Below, piece after piece: positions 26,503 to 35,928 of a stretch of 64,000 nucleotides of DNA. The stretch comes from UBA5209 sp964625015 (GTDB lineage Bacteria; Patescibacteriota; Dojkabacteria; SC72): contig CAZUZI010000003.1 of the NCBI GenBank assembly GCA_964625015.1, positions 1-64,000 on the forward strand, in the 5' to 3' direction. The position numbers and the translations under genes were made by a program. Positions within the stretch are counted from its first letter, which is position 1. Each line of letters starts with the position of its first letter. Under the pieces are notes generated by a model, which did not search any database, had not been told where the DNA came from, and worked only from the letters and a program-made list of their open reading frames with translations.

Positions 26503-27041
26503 AGGTTTATTATTGCAAAGTATTGATAATCTTTAATATCATTAGATGTACTAAGCAAACCAGAGACTCTGTTAAATCCAATTATCACCTTTATCAGTAA
26601 CTTGTTAGTAGGAGGATCTCCAGGTCTTCTACTTACAATACACACTACTCGAAAATAGTCTCCTTCATCATCGCTTACACCATCATTTACAATAGCCTCT
26701 GATATGTATGCATTTCTATCAGAAAGTACTGTCGTAGGATCAATATTATATTCACCACTTTCATCTCGGTTAAGAGAATAGCAGAGATTTTCACCAAGTG
26801 TATCAAATATATTGTTTCCATCTTCTTGTAACCTTTCCCTGTTTGCAATGTTTTGTACAATTACAGCTGCAGATCTAGCATATTGAGCCTGAGCATCTTC
26901 AACATCTAATTTAACTAAATCTCTCATTGCTGCAGTTGCAATATTTATTAAAACAGTTGCAACAATACCAGAGACCATAATTGCAATAAGGGATTCTACA
27001 AATCCTAAACTTTTATATTTTTTTCTAAAAAGTTTCCTCAT
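26499..27041 (-). CDS. PilV-like minor pilin
   Basis: A 180-residue prepilin-like protein with leader MRKLFRKKYKSLG and mature start FVESLIAIMVSGIVATVLIN. The conserved Glu is at position 3 rather than 5, so the motif is two residues shorter than standard; this affects pilin-pilin registration and is unusual. The hydrophobic helix and position between FimT- and PilW-like genes support a minor pilin. Mature head domain about 150 residues. Confidence 0.8.
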   Translation of the reverse strand: MRKLFRKKYKSLGFVESLIAIMVSGIVATVLINIATAAMRDLVKLDVEDAQAQYARSAAVIVQNIANRERLQEDGNNIFDTLGENLCYSLNRDESGEYNIDPTTVLSDRNAYISEAIVNDGVSDDEGDYFRVVCIVSRRPGDPPTNKLLIKVIIGFNRVSGLLSTSNDIKDYQYFAIINL

Positions 27042-27046
27042 AGTTA

Positions 27047-28051
27047 CTAATACAATTGACTACACTGAACTGTAATACATTCAAGACCTAGTTTTGGATC
27101 TGATACACAACAATTGGGATCGGTAACGATTGGATCTACTACCGGATCAACAACAGGATCTACCACTGGATCAACAACAGGGTCTACTACCGGATCAACA
27201 TTAGGATCAGTAACTGGTCCGCCAAGGAGATCTTTACCAGAATTTGCTTTATATGCTGCGACAATATTTCTAAATATACCTAAAACTTCAGGATCATCCC
27301 AGACTGTATGTTTTACGCTACCAGATAAAGGAGAAACACTTATTGTATCTGCCATATTACCTCTGTTTCTAAAAATGATAATTCCAAGAGTATTAAATAG
27401 GTTCGTTTCACTATCTCTGATTAACGCACCGCTAGCATCATAGTTAATAGGCCAGCCCTCATTTGTATAAAGGAAAGCCTTACCTGTTACAGCCTCGAAA
27501 ACAACAAATGAAATATTTGAACTTAGTACTACATCAAAACCCATGTTAATCTTTCCATCTTCCATACCAGAAAGATTGGTCATATATTTAATTCTGGGTT
27601 CTGAATCACAGAAACCACCAGATTCATAATCTTCTTCACTTACAGGTAGAATTGCGTTATTACCGTGATTATACGTGAGGTCTGAATCTAAATTACCGAT
27701 ATTAATATCAGGATTATACGCAATTATTTCAGTCCTAGTACGAATATTCCCATATTCAGCAAAAGGAGAACACCATTTAAAAAATTTGTAATTACCATTT
27801 GAAATATCTCTAAAATCTATCCCTATTCCATATATCCAACCTTCTCCTGGTTTCCTTTGTAAAAGCATTGCTTTCTGTTGAGCAACACGTATATCCTGCT
27901 TAATACTCTCTATATTCTGCCTAACCAAAACAGTATCTCTCATACCACCGAAAGAGTAGGCTCCTAATGTACCTAGAACAATGATAATCATTAGGACAAC
28001 TAATACCTCAGCTAGGGTATATCCTAGATATCGGGCAGAATTGTTTGGCAT
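27047..28051 (-). CDS. FimT/GspH-like minor pilin with DPVV repeat tail
   Basis: A 334-residue prepilin with leader ending YLG, mature start YTLAEVLVVLMIIIVLG (Tyr at +1, Glu at +5), followed by a GspH/FimT-like head (RVAQQKAMLLQRKPGEGW). After the head, a spacer made of repeated DPVV units, about seven (residues around 300-320), leads to a small cysteine-containing C-terminal tail (CCVSDP, CITVQC). The repeat tail is absent from ordinary FimT and may lift the terminal Cys motif away from the pilus. Confidence 0.82.
   Translation of the reverse strand: MPNNSARYLGYTLAEVLVVLMIIIVLGTLGAYSFGGMRDTVLVRQNIESIKQDIRVAQQKAMLLQRKPGEGWIYGIGIDFRDISNGNYKFFKWCSPFAEYGNIRTRTEIIAYNPDINIGNLDSDLTYNHGNNAILPVSEEDYESGGFCDSEPRIKYMTNLSGMEDGKINMGFDVVLSSNISFVVFEAVTGKAFLYTNEGWPINYDASGALIRDSETNLFNTLGIIIFRNRGNMADTISVSPLSGSVKHTVWDDPEVLGIFRNIVAAYKANSGKDLLGGPVTDPNVDPVVDPVVDPVVDPVVDPVVDPIVTDPNCCVSDPKLGLECITVQCSQLY
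27118..27205 (-). repeat. Short tandem repeat encoding DPVV units
   Basis: A 12-base unit with a 24-base higher-order period, coding for about seven DPVV-like units in the FimT-like pilin. Such runs change length readily by slippage. Confidence 0.8.
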
Positions 28052-28098
28052 TCAACTTTAGAATTAAATAATATATTTAAAGATTAACAAAAAAACAG

Positions 28099-28668
28099 TT
28101 AATTGTTAATTGCAAATCCACGATCTAAATACCAATCAGAAACATCAAAGCCACGGATAATATTTACATTCTCCGTATCACCGCTCTGTACAGAACCAGA
28201 TTCCTTTACCTCAAGAGGGTTATCAACTGGTTCATGACCAATTCCATCACCAGTACAGTAATGCCCTTGACCACTTTCATCGTCTATACCACCAAGAGAG
28301 ACACACACAATGACGAATTGGCCAGAGACAGGGTCTACGTGATAGTAATAGCTTGCATCTGTACCGCCATCAAATGCTGTATCTTCAATATATGGCTTCA
28401 ATACAGCATTACTACCTTTGTATCCTAGTGCTTCTGCAAAGAATTGTTCATCTATACATGTACTACAGCTACCAATACTAGGATAGACTCCATTCTCAAG
28501 CTTGTACTTAACAAGTGCTGTAAACAATTTATCAGCCATATCCTGATGGTATACCCTGTCTGCACGAGCAATAGCATATCTTCCCACACCAATTCCAATG
28601 GCAATAAGTATAAGGAGTATTCCCATTACGATTAATACTTCTATCAATGTAAATCCTTTATACTTCAT
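28099..28668 (-). CDS. Type IV prepilin (PilE/GspG-like)
   Basis: A 189-residue prepilin with short leader MKYKG and canonical mature start FTLIEVLIVMGILLILIAIG. The head has a region close to the major pilin at 29509-30084 (YHQDMADKLFTALVKYKLENGVYPS versus HQNAADQIYTALQAYY...FPS), and shares the VxVSLGGI.DxxxxGHYCTG ending. So it is a paralog of the major pilin. It overlaps pilD by 4 bases and is transcribed after it. Confidence 0.88.
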   Translation of the reverse strand: MKYKGFTLIEVLIVMGILLILIAIGIGVGRYAIARADRVYHQDMADKLFTALVKYKLENGVYPSIGSCSTCIDEQFFAEALGYKGSNAVLKPYIEDTAFDGGTDASYYYHVDPVSGQFVIVCVSLGGIDDESGQGHYCTGDGIGHEPVDNPLEVKESGSVQSGDTENVNIIRGFDVSDWYLDRGFAINN

Positions 28669-29429
28669 ATATAAAATATCTTTTCCAAAATTAGTACTAA
28701 CTGTTGGTTAAATATTAGCATTAATGAGATAGAAATATACATGAGTGGTACTAGAGGTAATGAGCTTTTTATTGTAGCCTTTTTCAAAAATATAAGTACA
28801 AAAGAGTAGAGGAGAGATATAAAAAGAAATGTGTATATAAATGATATGTACATTGGTATTGAGAGAAGAAAACCCATTCCAAAAAGTATAAGTAAGTCGC
28901 CAATACCAAACGTCTTCTTCATTACTTTGCTCAATATAAGTACAAAGATTGTAAATACAATAGATACAACGAGTGAATTAGGATATGTAAAGCTGGTATA
29001 TATAGAATATAAAGTGAAAATGAGAAAAGAGGATAACAAATATACATGAACTATTACTTTTGGGACTCCTTTATATATCCTATCAAAATATGACATTACG
29101 AATAGAAATACTACTAATACATACATAGTAGAGGATAGTTCAAAATAATAAATGCTACCAAGAGATACGCCAAGTAGAAACTCAGTAACTGGATAATAGA
29201 ATGGTACTTTATATCCACATTTAGAACATTTTCCTTTGAATATAAAATAGGAGAGTACAGGTATCAGTTCATACCACAATAGTTCCTTTTTACACTTTTC
29301 ACAATGAGATCCTTTTATAAAAATATCAGGATATTTATATTCATTATCTATTCTATACAACAAAGCATTGAGGAAACTGGCAAGAATTAACCCAACAATG
29401 AATATTACGATAGATATATATAAATGCAT
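28665..29429 (-). CDS. pilD: Prepilin leader peptidase / N-methyltransferase
   Basis: A 254-residue polytopic membrane protein. The cytoplasmic loop has two CxxC zinc motifs (CEKC and CSKC) between the first and second helices, as in bifunctional PilD. The peptidase aspartates lie in SYFDRIYKGVPK and the diagnostic FGIGD (GxGD) motif. It cleaves the leaders of the prepilins encoded around it and N-methylates the new N-terminus. It follows a strong terminator after the major pilin gene, so it is transcribed from read-through or its own start. Confidence 0.93.
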   Translation of the reverse strand: MHLYISIVIFIVGLILASFLNALLYRIDNEYKYPDIFIKGSHCEKCKKELLWYELIPVLSYFIFKGKCSKCGYKVPFYYPVTEFLLGVSLGSIYYFELSSTMYVLVVFLFVMSYFDRIYKGVPKVIVHVYLLSSFLIFTLYSIYTSFTYPNSLVVSIVFTIFVLILSKVMKKTFGIGDLLILFGMGFLLSIPMYISFIYTFLFISLLYSFVLIFLKKATIKSSLPLVPLMYISISLMLIFNQQLVLILEKIFYI

Positions 29430-29449
29430 AATCCATTATATAGATATAC

Positions 29450-29489
29450 TTACAAAAGAAAAGCCCAGCTGCTTTTATACAGCTGGGCT
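29450..29489 (-). terminator. Strong intrinsic terminator after the major pilin
   Basis: Perfect 10-bp stem (29462-29471 with 29480-29489), 8-base loop, and a T-rich tract reading on the minus strand from 29461 to 29450. It separates the abundant major pilin mRNA from pilD and the minor pilins. Confidence 0.92.
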
Positions 29490-29508
29490 CATCAAATACA
29501 ACTGTTAA

Positions 29509-30084
29509 TTAATCAAGAGCACTATCTACAAATGCTTCACCATCCCAGTCATTAATTACAGACCAACCACCAGTTACACCATTTGGATATCCATTAGGTG
29601 TTGCAGGAGGTTCAACATTCTTTCCAGTAATTGTTGCCCCTGGACCACCATCAGCACCAAATGCATTTCCTGTACAGTAGTGGCCTCTTTCTGTTGCATC
29701 AACAATACCACCCAATGATACACAGATTAAAACTTCTTGCAGCATATTAGGCTCTACGTAATAGAAGAATGTTGCTTCTGTACCACCTGTAAACTCTCCC
29801 TCAGATAGATATTTGTACAGTAGGCCATTCTCAGCGATTGCAGCAGCTAAAGGTACACCTCCTGCTACTCCCGTTAACTCTGTAGCACTAGGGAAATTCC
29901 TGTTATCTGTATAATATGCCTGTAATGCTGTATATATCTGATCTGCAGCATTCTGATGTGCTACATCATTAGCTCTATTGATTGCAAATCTACCTGCAGT
30001 AATACCTACAGCCATAAGGATGATCAAGATACCCATGACGATAAGCATCTCGACAAGTGTAAATGCCGAATATTTTCTATCCAT
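29509..30084 (-). CDS. pilA: Major type IV pilin
   Basis: A 191-residue prepilin with leader MDRKYSA and mature start FTLVEMLIVMGILIILMAVG. The residue before the cleavage site is Ala instead of the nearly invariant Gly, which prepilin peptidases tolerate poorly to moderately. The mature helix is followed by a GspG-like head domain with AADQIYTALQAYYTDN. It lies between pilC and a strong terminator, the layout expected for the abundant pilin. An AT-rich stretch of 36 bp precedes it, without a Shine-Dalgarno sequence. Calling it major rather than minor is inference from position and terminator. Confidence 0.85.
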   Translation of the reverse strand: MDRKYSAFTLVEMLIVMGILIILMAVGITAGRFAINRANDVAHQNAADQIYTALQAYYTDNRNFPSATELTGVAGGVPLAAAIAENGLLYKYLSEGEFTGGTEATFFYYVEPNMLQEVLICVSLGGIVDATERGHYCTGNAFGADGGPGATITGKNVEPPATPNGYPNGVTGGWSVINDWDGEAFVDSALD

Positions 30085-30121
30085 AATAAATAAAAATTAT
30101 TAAATAATTTATATATAAAAA

Positions 30122-31363
30122 TTACACAAACAAATTACTGATGTCAATGATCATTGTCATTACATCTGATAATTGGAACATAGGCATATATACTGCTAAG
30201 GCAATAAATCCAATCATTAAGCCCATTACAATTAAGAATACAGGCTCAAGAACGGTAGACATATTAGATGTTGCAACATCTACTTCATCTTTGTAATACT
30301 CAGATACCTTATTCAAAACATTATCCAATTCACCCGTCTCTTCACCAACTGCAATCATACTACTAACCAGAAGAGGGAAATATTCACTTCTAGCAATTGG
30401 TATAGCGAGAGATCCACCTTTCTCTACATCATTTTTTGACTGCATTATTACTTCCCTAAACATATCATTACTTAATGATTGAGCCGTTAATTCTAATGCC
30501 CTAATGATTGATAAACCACTAGCAAGAAGTAGAGCAAGTATTCTTGTAAATTGAGCTAATTGCATTTTAGATACTATTGTTCCAACAATAGGGACTTTAA
30601 GAATTATCTTATCTTTGTTCCTCTTTCCATTCGCAGTATCTAAATATGCCTTACTACCAACAACTAATACAATCAAAATTAAAAGTATTGCCCACCAATA
30701 TTTAAGTGTAAAATCACTCAATGAAATTAAGAACCTTGTTACCCAAGGTAGTTCTGCACCGAATTCAGAATATATCTCTGCCATAGAGGGAACAAGAACA
30801 AACATAAGCATTACAACAACAGCAACGATGACAACAAGAATAATAATAGGATAGATTAACGCCCCTTTAAGTTTGTCACCAAGCTTCTTACTCTCTTCTA
30901 ACTCTACTGCAAGCCTTGTTAGTATTACATCAAGATTACCACTAGATTCACCAGCTTCTATTAGATTCAAACTAATATCATCAAAAACCTTACCTGCCTG
31001 TCTAAATGAATCTGAGAGTGTTATACCAGATTCAACAGATCCTTTTACCTGAGTTACTATCTTTCTGAATGCAGGATTCTCAATTTGTTGTTCCATAATC
31101 TCCAATGCCCTTGTTAATGGTAAACCAGCACTAACCATTGTTGCCATTTGCCTCATGAAAACGACTTTCTCTTTCATTGGTATTCCACCGATATTGATCT
31201 GTGCAAGTTCTTCAAAATCAATTGAAAACTCATCACTTATATTAACAACAAGCAGACCTCTATCATGAAGTATTTCTGCAACAGCATCCTTATCTCTGGC
31301 CTCTATTTTTCCTTTTATTTCCTTACCAGCAGTATCTCTTGCTGAATATCTAAATTTTTTCAT
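30122..31363 (-). CDS. pilC: Type IV pilus inner-membrane platform protein PilC
   Basis: A 413-residue GspF/PilC family protein with two repeated GspF domains. It shows MKKFRYSARDTAGKEIKG at the N-terminus, MKEKVVFMRQMATMVSAGLPL, and the second-domain signature QLAQFTRILALLLASGLSII, with EPVFLIVMGLMIGFIALAVY near the end. PilC couples rotation of the PilB/PilT ATPases to pilin insertion. It starts 3 bp after pilT. Confidence 0.95.
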   Translation of the reverse strand: MKKFRYSARDTAGKEIKGKIEARDKDAVAEILHDRGLLVVNISDEFSIDFEELAQINIGGIPMKEKVVFMRQMATMVSAGLPLTRALEIMEQQIENPAFRKIVTQVKGSVESGITLSDSFRQAGKVFDDISLNLIEAGESSGNLDVILTRLAVELEESKKLGDKLKGALIYPIIILVVIVAVVVMLMFVLVPSMAEIYSEFGAELPWVTRFLISLSDFTLKYWWAILLILIVLVVGSKAYLDTANGKRNKDKIILKVPIVGTIVSKMQLAQFTRILALLLASGLSIIRALELTAQSLSNDMFREVIMQSKNDVEKGGSLAIPIARSEYFPLLVSSMIAVGEETGELDNVLNKVSEYYKDEVDVATSNMSTVLEPVFLIVMGLMIGFIALAVYMPMFQLSDVMTMIIDISNLFV

Positions 31364-31366
31364 TGA

Positions 31367-32929
31367 TTAGCTTTTTAATAATCTTAATATTTCTTCTGGA
31401 TATACAGAGTACTCCTGAGCTCTCTGTATAGAGATTACTCCTTCACGAATAAGGTTAACAAGTGATCTCTCAAGTGAAACCATTCCAACATCAGCACTTG
31501 TTCTAATAACATTATCGATCTGATGTGTTTTACCCTCTCTTATTAAGTTTCTTACTGCAGGATTTGCAATTAGTATTTCAGACACTGCCCTTCTTCCACC
31601 CTTATCAAGTGGTACAAGTCTTTGTGCAACAACTGCCTCAAGTATATTTGATAACTGAGACCTTATCTGTGGTTGTTGATTCTCTGGGAATACATCAATT
31701 ATCCTATCGATTGTTTGTGCAGTATTGTTTGTATGCAGAGTTGCAAAAACAAGATGTCCTGTTTCAGCAAGAGTTATTGCTGCTGCAATAGTTTCATAAT
31801 CTCTCATCTCTCCAACAAGTATGACATCAGGGTCTTGTCTAAGTGCAGACCTTAAAGCAATACTCCATGAGTGAGTATCATCATTCATTTCTCTTTGATC
31901 CACCAGGGATTTTTTACCCTGGAAGACATATTCAACAGGATCCTCAATTGTAACAATGTGTGAATATCTAGTAGTGTTTACATCTTCAAGAATTGCAGCA
32001 AGAGTAGTACTCTTTCCATGTCCAGTAGGACCAGTAACAAGAATGAGACCTTGTTTTAGCTGTGCAAATTTATGATATATCTGTGGAAGGAGTAGTTCTT
32101 CAATAGTTTTTACTCTTGATGGAATCAACCTAAATGCTGCAGCAAGATTTTTCATTGTAAAGTATGCATTTATTCTAAACCTTGCAGACTTATCACCCTG
32201 ATACAAATATGCTAAATCAATCTCTCTATTAACTTCTAGTAGCTCTTTCTTCTCATCTGAGAGGATAGGGAGGATCAAATCTTGAGCATCTTGCGGTGTA
32301 ATAATTTTGTCATTTAGATTTTGTAGTGTACCATCAATCCTAATAATTGGAGGATATCCAACACTTATATGCAAATCTGATGCATTCTTCTCTACAGCTA
32401 ATCGTAGATATTCATCAATATTACTATGACTCATTTCCCCTTGGACTAAAGTAGGGGATGCATCATCAATCTGGGTATCCATCATTACATCCTTACGAAC
32501 AGATGGGATATCTTTATTTATTGGTTTACCCAAGTTCTCCTCTTTTGGAGTCCTCTGCATCGCTCTAGGGATCCTATTTCCTGGCATAATATCATCAAGA
32601 TTAGAACGTACTACCCCGACTTGATTCTCTGTTGCGATATTGGTTGGAACTGGTACCGGTTGTGTAGGTAATACGAATTGCGGATCATAATTCTGTTGTA
32701 CTGGTTCTATTACAGAAGGAGTCGATTGTGTCTGAACAGGTTCTGAAGTAGGGGCAACAGTACTTGTATTTGTCCCAAGCTGTTTTAGTTGTGCAGCCAA
32801 ATCACTAAGCATTTGCTCTTCATTTGTAGGAAATGTTGTAGTTTGTGTATTTGATTGTGGAGTTACACTATTATTTTGGGCAAAATCAGGATATCCTAAT
32901 CCTGAATTCTGGGCAGTATTGTTATCCAT
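31367..32929 (-). CDS. pilT: Twitching motility ATPase PilT with long N-terminal extension
   Basis: A 520-residue protein; PilT is normally about 350. The first 165 residues are a Gln/Thr/Pro-rich, probably disordered extension. The core then follows: NASDLHISVGYPPIIRIDG, Walker A GPTGHGKST (His replaces the usual Ser), an Asp box, Walker B RQDPDVILVGEMRD, and the His box ETGHLVFATLHTNNTAQTI. The AIRNLIRE-type motif is seen as NPAVRNLIREGK. It powers pilus retraction. It lies 21 bp after pilB. Confidence 0.93.
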   Translation of the reverse strand: MDNNTAQNSGLGYPDFAQNNSVTPQSNTQTTTFPTNEEQMLSDLAAQLKQLGTNTSTVAPTSEPVQTQSTPSVIEPVQQNYDPQFVLPTQPVPVPTNIATENQVGVVRSNLDDIMPGNRIPRAMQRTPKEENLGKPINKDIPSVRKDVMMDTQIDDASPTLVQGEMSHSNIDEYLRLAVEKNASDLHISVGYPPIIRIDGTLQNLNDKIITPQDAQDLILPILSDEKKELLEVNREIDLAYLYQGDKSARFRINAYFTMKNLAAAFRLIPSRVKTIEELLLPQIYHKFAQLKQGLILVTGPTGHGKSTTLAAILEDVNTTRYSHIVTIEDPVEYVFQGKKSLVDQREMNDDTHSWSIALRSALRQDPDVILVGEMRDYETIAAAITLAETGHLVFATLHTNNTAQTIDRIIDVFPENQQPQIRSQLSNILEAVVAQRLVPLDKGGRRAVSEILIANPAVRNLIREGKTHQIDNVIRTSADVGMVSLERSLVNLIREGVISIQRAQEYSVYPEEILRLLKS

Positions 32930-32950
32930 TCTCCATTATATATACAAAAA

Positions 32951-34756
32951 TTATTCTTTGGAAACCCTAAGCACCTCTTCTATACTTGTAATACCCTCAA
33001 GAGCTTTTAGGTATCCATCTTGAATCATTGTGATCATTCCATTCTTCTTCGCTTCATTTTCAATATCTTGTGCTGTAATATTCTCCATTACCATTCTACT
33101 TATCTTTTCATTTACATCTAAAACTTCAAATATACCGATACGACCAGAATATCCAGAACCACCACACCTATCACATCCAGCACCTTTATAAAGATATATT
33201 ACTGGTTTTCCATCAGGACCTATCTCAGGTGCCTTAAGAACTCCTGATCCATCTTCAGCCTTCTGTTTTTTAGCAGCTACAACCCTATTCAAGTAGGATA
33301 CCAGATCAAAATCCTTAATATTTGATAGTGTGGATTGTATATTATCAACTACTTCAGGTAGAGCAGGGTAAGGTTGTATACAGTATGGACAAACCTTTCT
33401 TGGTAATCTTTGTGCTGCAATTGCCCTTATAGTTGAAGCTAAAAGATACGGCTCGATACCCATATCTAGTAATCTTGGTATTGCTGCAGGTGCACTGTTT
33501 GTATGTAGCGTAGAGAGTACTAGGTGACCTGTAAGAGATGCTTGCACTGCAAGCTCTGCTGTTTCCTCATCTCTAATCTCTCCAACCATTACGATATCCG
33601 GATCCTGCCTAAGTACAGATCTTAAACCTACTGCAAATGTTAATCCTACATCTGCATTTATCTGTATCTGTGTTACACCTGGTACACGTATTTCGACAGG
33701 ATTCTCTAATGAAATAATATTAACCTTTGGATCATTTACTTTAATTAATGAGCAAGCCAATGTTCTAGTCTTACCACTTCCAGTAGGTCCAGTTACAAGA
33801 ACAATACCATTTGTTACTGTAAGTGCATCTAGATATATTTTGTATGCATTTCCTCTTAAACCTGTAGATTCTAATGTAATACCTGAGGTGTCAGATTCCA
33901 AAAGCCTCATAACAACTTTTTCTCCAAATATTGTCGGCATGACAGACACACGGATATCAACCTTTGTGTTACTCATCTTTACTTGGAATCTTCCATCCTG
34001 TGGAATCCTTTTCTCATCAATTTTTAGATTAGACATAATCTTTATACGAGAAACAACTGCAGGACCTAATGTTTTTGGAAGAGTAAGTCTTTCTGTCATA
34101 ACACCATGTATTCTGAATCTAACCCTTAATCTGTTTTCCATAGGTTCGACATGAATGTCAGAACTCTTAGAAGTAATCGCATACTGCATTATCGAATTCA
34201 CAATTCTTGCAACGGGAGCATTTTTTAAATCACTACTGCTAATCAAGCTAGGATCCTCACCAGTAATATCCTGAACAGGAACATCGACATCTTCCAAAGC
34301 CTCTGTAACCTCAGTGCTCATAACATCACCAATCCTCCTATCAAGTATGTAGTTGATACTCTCTTCCGTAGTAATATATACCTCTATCTTTGTATTAGGA
34401 GGATATCTTCTTTGCAATGCCTGCGTAGCTTGTACATCGAATGGATCAAGCATAGCTAGCTTTACTGAGTCGGTACCTCGCTCAAAGGGAACGACGTTGT
34501 ACTTCTTTAAATTCTCTATTGGAATTTCCGCAATGATACTCTCATCTATCGTAATAGCTGTTAAGTCAATATATGGAATCTTAAATATTGCAGATTTAGC
34601 TTGAGCTATTGTCAGGTTATCTGCCAACCCAAGTTCTCTAATCAATGCCTCTTCACTCTTAGGAGTTTTAGTTCTTTCAATCTGCACACGAGTTGCATCC
34701 TGCTGACTAATAACGCCACTCTGTTGTAGATATGCTAATAAGGTTGCTTGGGCCAC
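32951..34756 (-). CDS. pilB: Type IV pilus extension ATPase PilB
   Basis: A 601-residue GspE/PilB protein: an N-terminal GspE_N domain (about 1-150), SSDIHVEPMENRLRVRFRI, Walker A GPTGSGKT, Walker B QDPDIVMVGEIRDEETAELA, the His box TGHLVLSTLHTNSA, and the four-cysteine zinc motif (CPYC then CDRCGG). The start is GTG at 34756 (MAQATLLAYL), no Shine-Dalgarno. It is the first gene of the pilus operon, 75 bp after femX. It hydrolyses ATP to drive pilin polymerisation. Confidence 0.95.
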   Translation of the reverse strand: MAQATLLAYLQQSGVISQQDATRVQIERTKTPKSEEALIRELGLADNLTIAQAKSAIFKIPYIDLTAITIDESIIAEIPIENLKKYNVVPFERGTDSVKLAMLDPFDVQATQALQRRYPPNTKIEVYITTEESINYILDRRIGDVMSTEVTEALEDVDVPVQDITGEDPSLISSSDLKNAPVARIVNSIMQYAITSKSSDIHVEPMENRLRVRFRIHGVMTERLTLPKTLGPAVVSRIKIMSNLKIDEKRIPQDGRFQVKMSNTKVDIRVSVMPTIFGEKVVMRLLESDTSGITLESTGLRGNAYKIYLDALTVTNGIVLVTGPTGSGKTRTLACSLIKVNDPKVNIISLENPVEIRVPGVTQIQINADVGLTFAVGLRSVLRQDPDIVMVGEIRDEETAELAVQASLTGHLVLSTLHTNSAPAAIPRLLDMGIEPYLLASTIRAIAAQRLPRKVCPYCIQPYPALPEVVDNIQSTLSNIKDFDLVSYLNRVVAAKKQKAEDGSGVLKAPEIGPDGKPVIYLYKGAGCDRCGGSGYSGRIGIFEVLDVNEKISRMVMENITAQDIENEAKKNGMITMIQDGYLKALEGITSIEEVLRVSKE

Positions 34757-34831
34757 CTGGGCAGTTAAAGAATTTACTTGTTAATACAGTGTATATAAAG
34801 AGAGTAAAAAATACAAGAACATACACCGAAT

Positions 34832-35887
34832 CTACCTGTCAGAGTAGTATCGGATCTTTCTGTATAGATCAAGAAGTTTGACAAAGAAATATCGACCCCT
34901 CTTAAGAGGGTAATCAGCTGTCCTTTGATATCGAACTAAATATCCACCAAAACCTCTTTTGAAATTTGAATAGCCATATCTTTTACTTGTCGGTTTGTAT
35001 TTCTCATCAGGAAGTACATCCCATGAATTAAAGTACTTGAATCCCTCTCTTTGACCCTGTAGCATACACTCCCATCGAAGATACATAGAGCCTCGAATCT
35101 TTCGATGCACACCTGTTTGACAGCTATACAGACAGGAGACCTCATCTCCAAAAAAAGAGAGTACAAGCATTGCAACAGGCTCGTTCATATAAGAGACAAT
35201 TGCAAGTCTCATCTCGTCATTCTCTCCTAAATATTTAAGCTGTTTTAGATAGTAATCAGAATTCTGTATAACAAATTCTTTTTGATCAGAGCTCTTGTTA
35301 AGATAGTGGGTGAAAAGCTTCCAATCCGGAAGTTCCTTTGAGAATCGAATTTGAACACCAGCTCTCTTTGCCTTACGAATATATGTAGGATAGTTTTTAT
35401 TCATACCGTGCACCTCACACCAATTCATAAACTCTTCCTCTGTTTCACCTACCAAATCCATCATCCATGGTGTTTCTGGCTGTACATAGTTTACACATCT
35501 CTCAAAACCTATCGAAAAAGGTACAGTAGAGATACTCTCCTCCTCCTTTAATTCTGGATCTATTTTTACAAATATATATTCACTTTCAGAGAAGTAATCC
35601 TGAATATTTCTCAATACCTCTGAATACAGATCCCCATCGATCTCACTTAATATTGGGCCTCTACTACAGTATACATATTTACCAAATGTCTGTTTTACTA
35701 CATAGCATGCACATACTGCTAGTAATCTTTCTTCGTCAAAAAAACCTAATCTATATGTTTTTCTTCCCAAACCAATCTCTTGAAACATACTCCAATTCCA
35801 CGATTGCATGAAATTACAATTAGGACTCTTTTTAACAAACTCATCCCAAAGAAAAGAATCCTGTATTTCTGATATTTTTAATTTCAT
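34832..35887 (-). CDS. FemAB/FemX-family peptidyltransferase
   Basis: A 351-residue protein of the FemAB/GNAT-fold group that adds amino acids to peptidoglycan stem peptides from aminoacyl-tRNA. Evidence: N-terminal QSWNWSMFQEIGLGRKTYRLG, the Fem-type YTYIRKAKRAGVQIRFSKE-like segment (seen as YPTYIRKAKRAGVQIRF), and C-terminal YLRWECMLQGQREGFKYFNSWDVLP-type motif (given here as QREGFKYFNSWDVLP). A GAGGAG sits only one base before the ATG, closer than a normal Shine-Dalgarno. The acceptor residue of the bridge is not predictable. Confidence 0.88.
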   Translation of the reverse strand: MKLKISEIQDSFLWDEFVKKSPNCNFMQSWNWSMFQEIGLGRKTYRLGFFDEERLLAVCACYVVKQTFGKYVYCSRGPILSEIDGDLYSEVLRNIQDYFSESEYIFVKIDPELKEEESISTVPFSIGFERCVNYVQPETPWMMDLVGETEEEFMNWCEVHGMNKNYPTYIRKAKRAGVQIRFSKELPDWKLFTHYLNKSSDQKEFVIQNSDYYLKQLKYLGENDEMRLAIVSYMNEPVAMLVLSFFGDEVSCLYSCQTGVHRKIRGSMYLRWECMLQGQREGFKYFNSWDVLPDEKYKPTSKRYGYSNFKRGFGGYLVRYQRTADYPLKRGRYFFVKLLDLYRKIRYYSDR

Positions 35888-35911
35888 ACTCCTCTTTCTT
35901 AAATATATATA

Positions 35912-35920
35912 TGATACAAT
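35912..35920 (+). promoter_or_regulatory. Extended -10 promoter for the delta-prime-like gene
   Basis: TG at 35912-35913, one base, then TACAAT (35915-35920). The predicted start near 35927 is two bases before ATG 35929, so the mRNA would be leaderless and the upstream ATG 35911 would lie inside the promoter. Confidence 0.5.
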
Positions 35921-35928
35921 TTATCACA

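Noticed and set aside
27114..27443. Plus-strand ORF rich in TTGS over the pilin repeat
   Set aside because: Shadow of the DPVV tandem repeat on the other strand.
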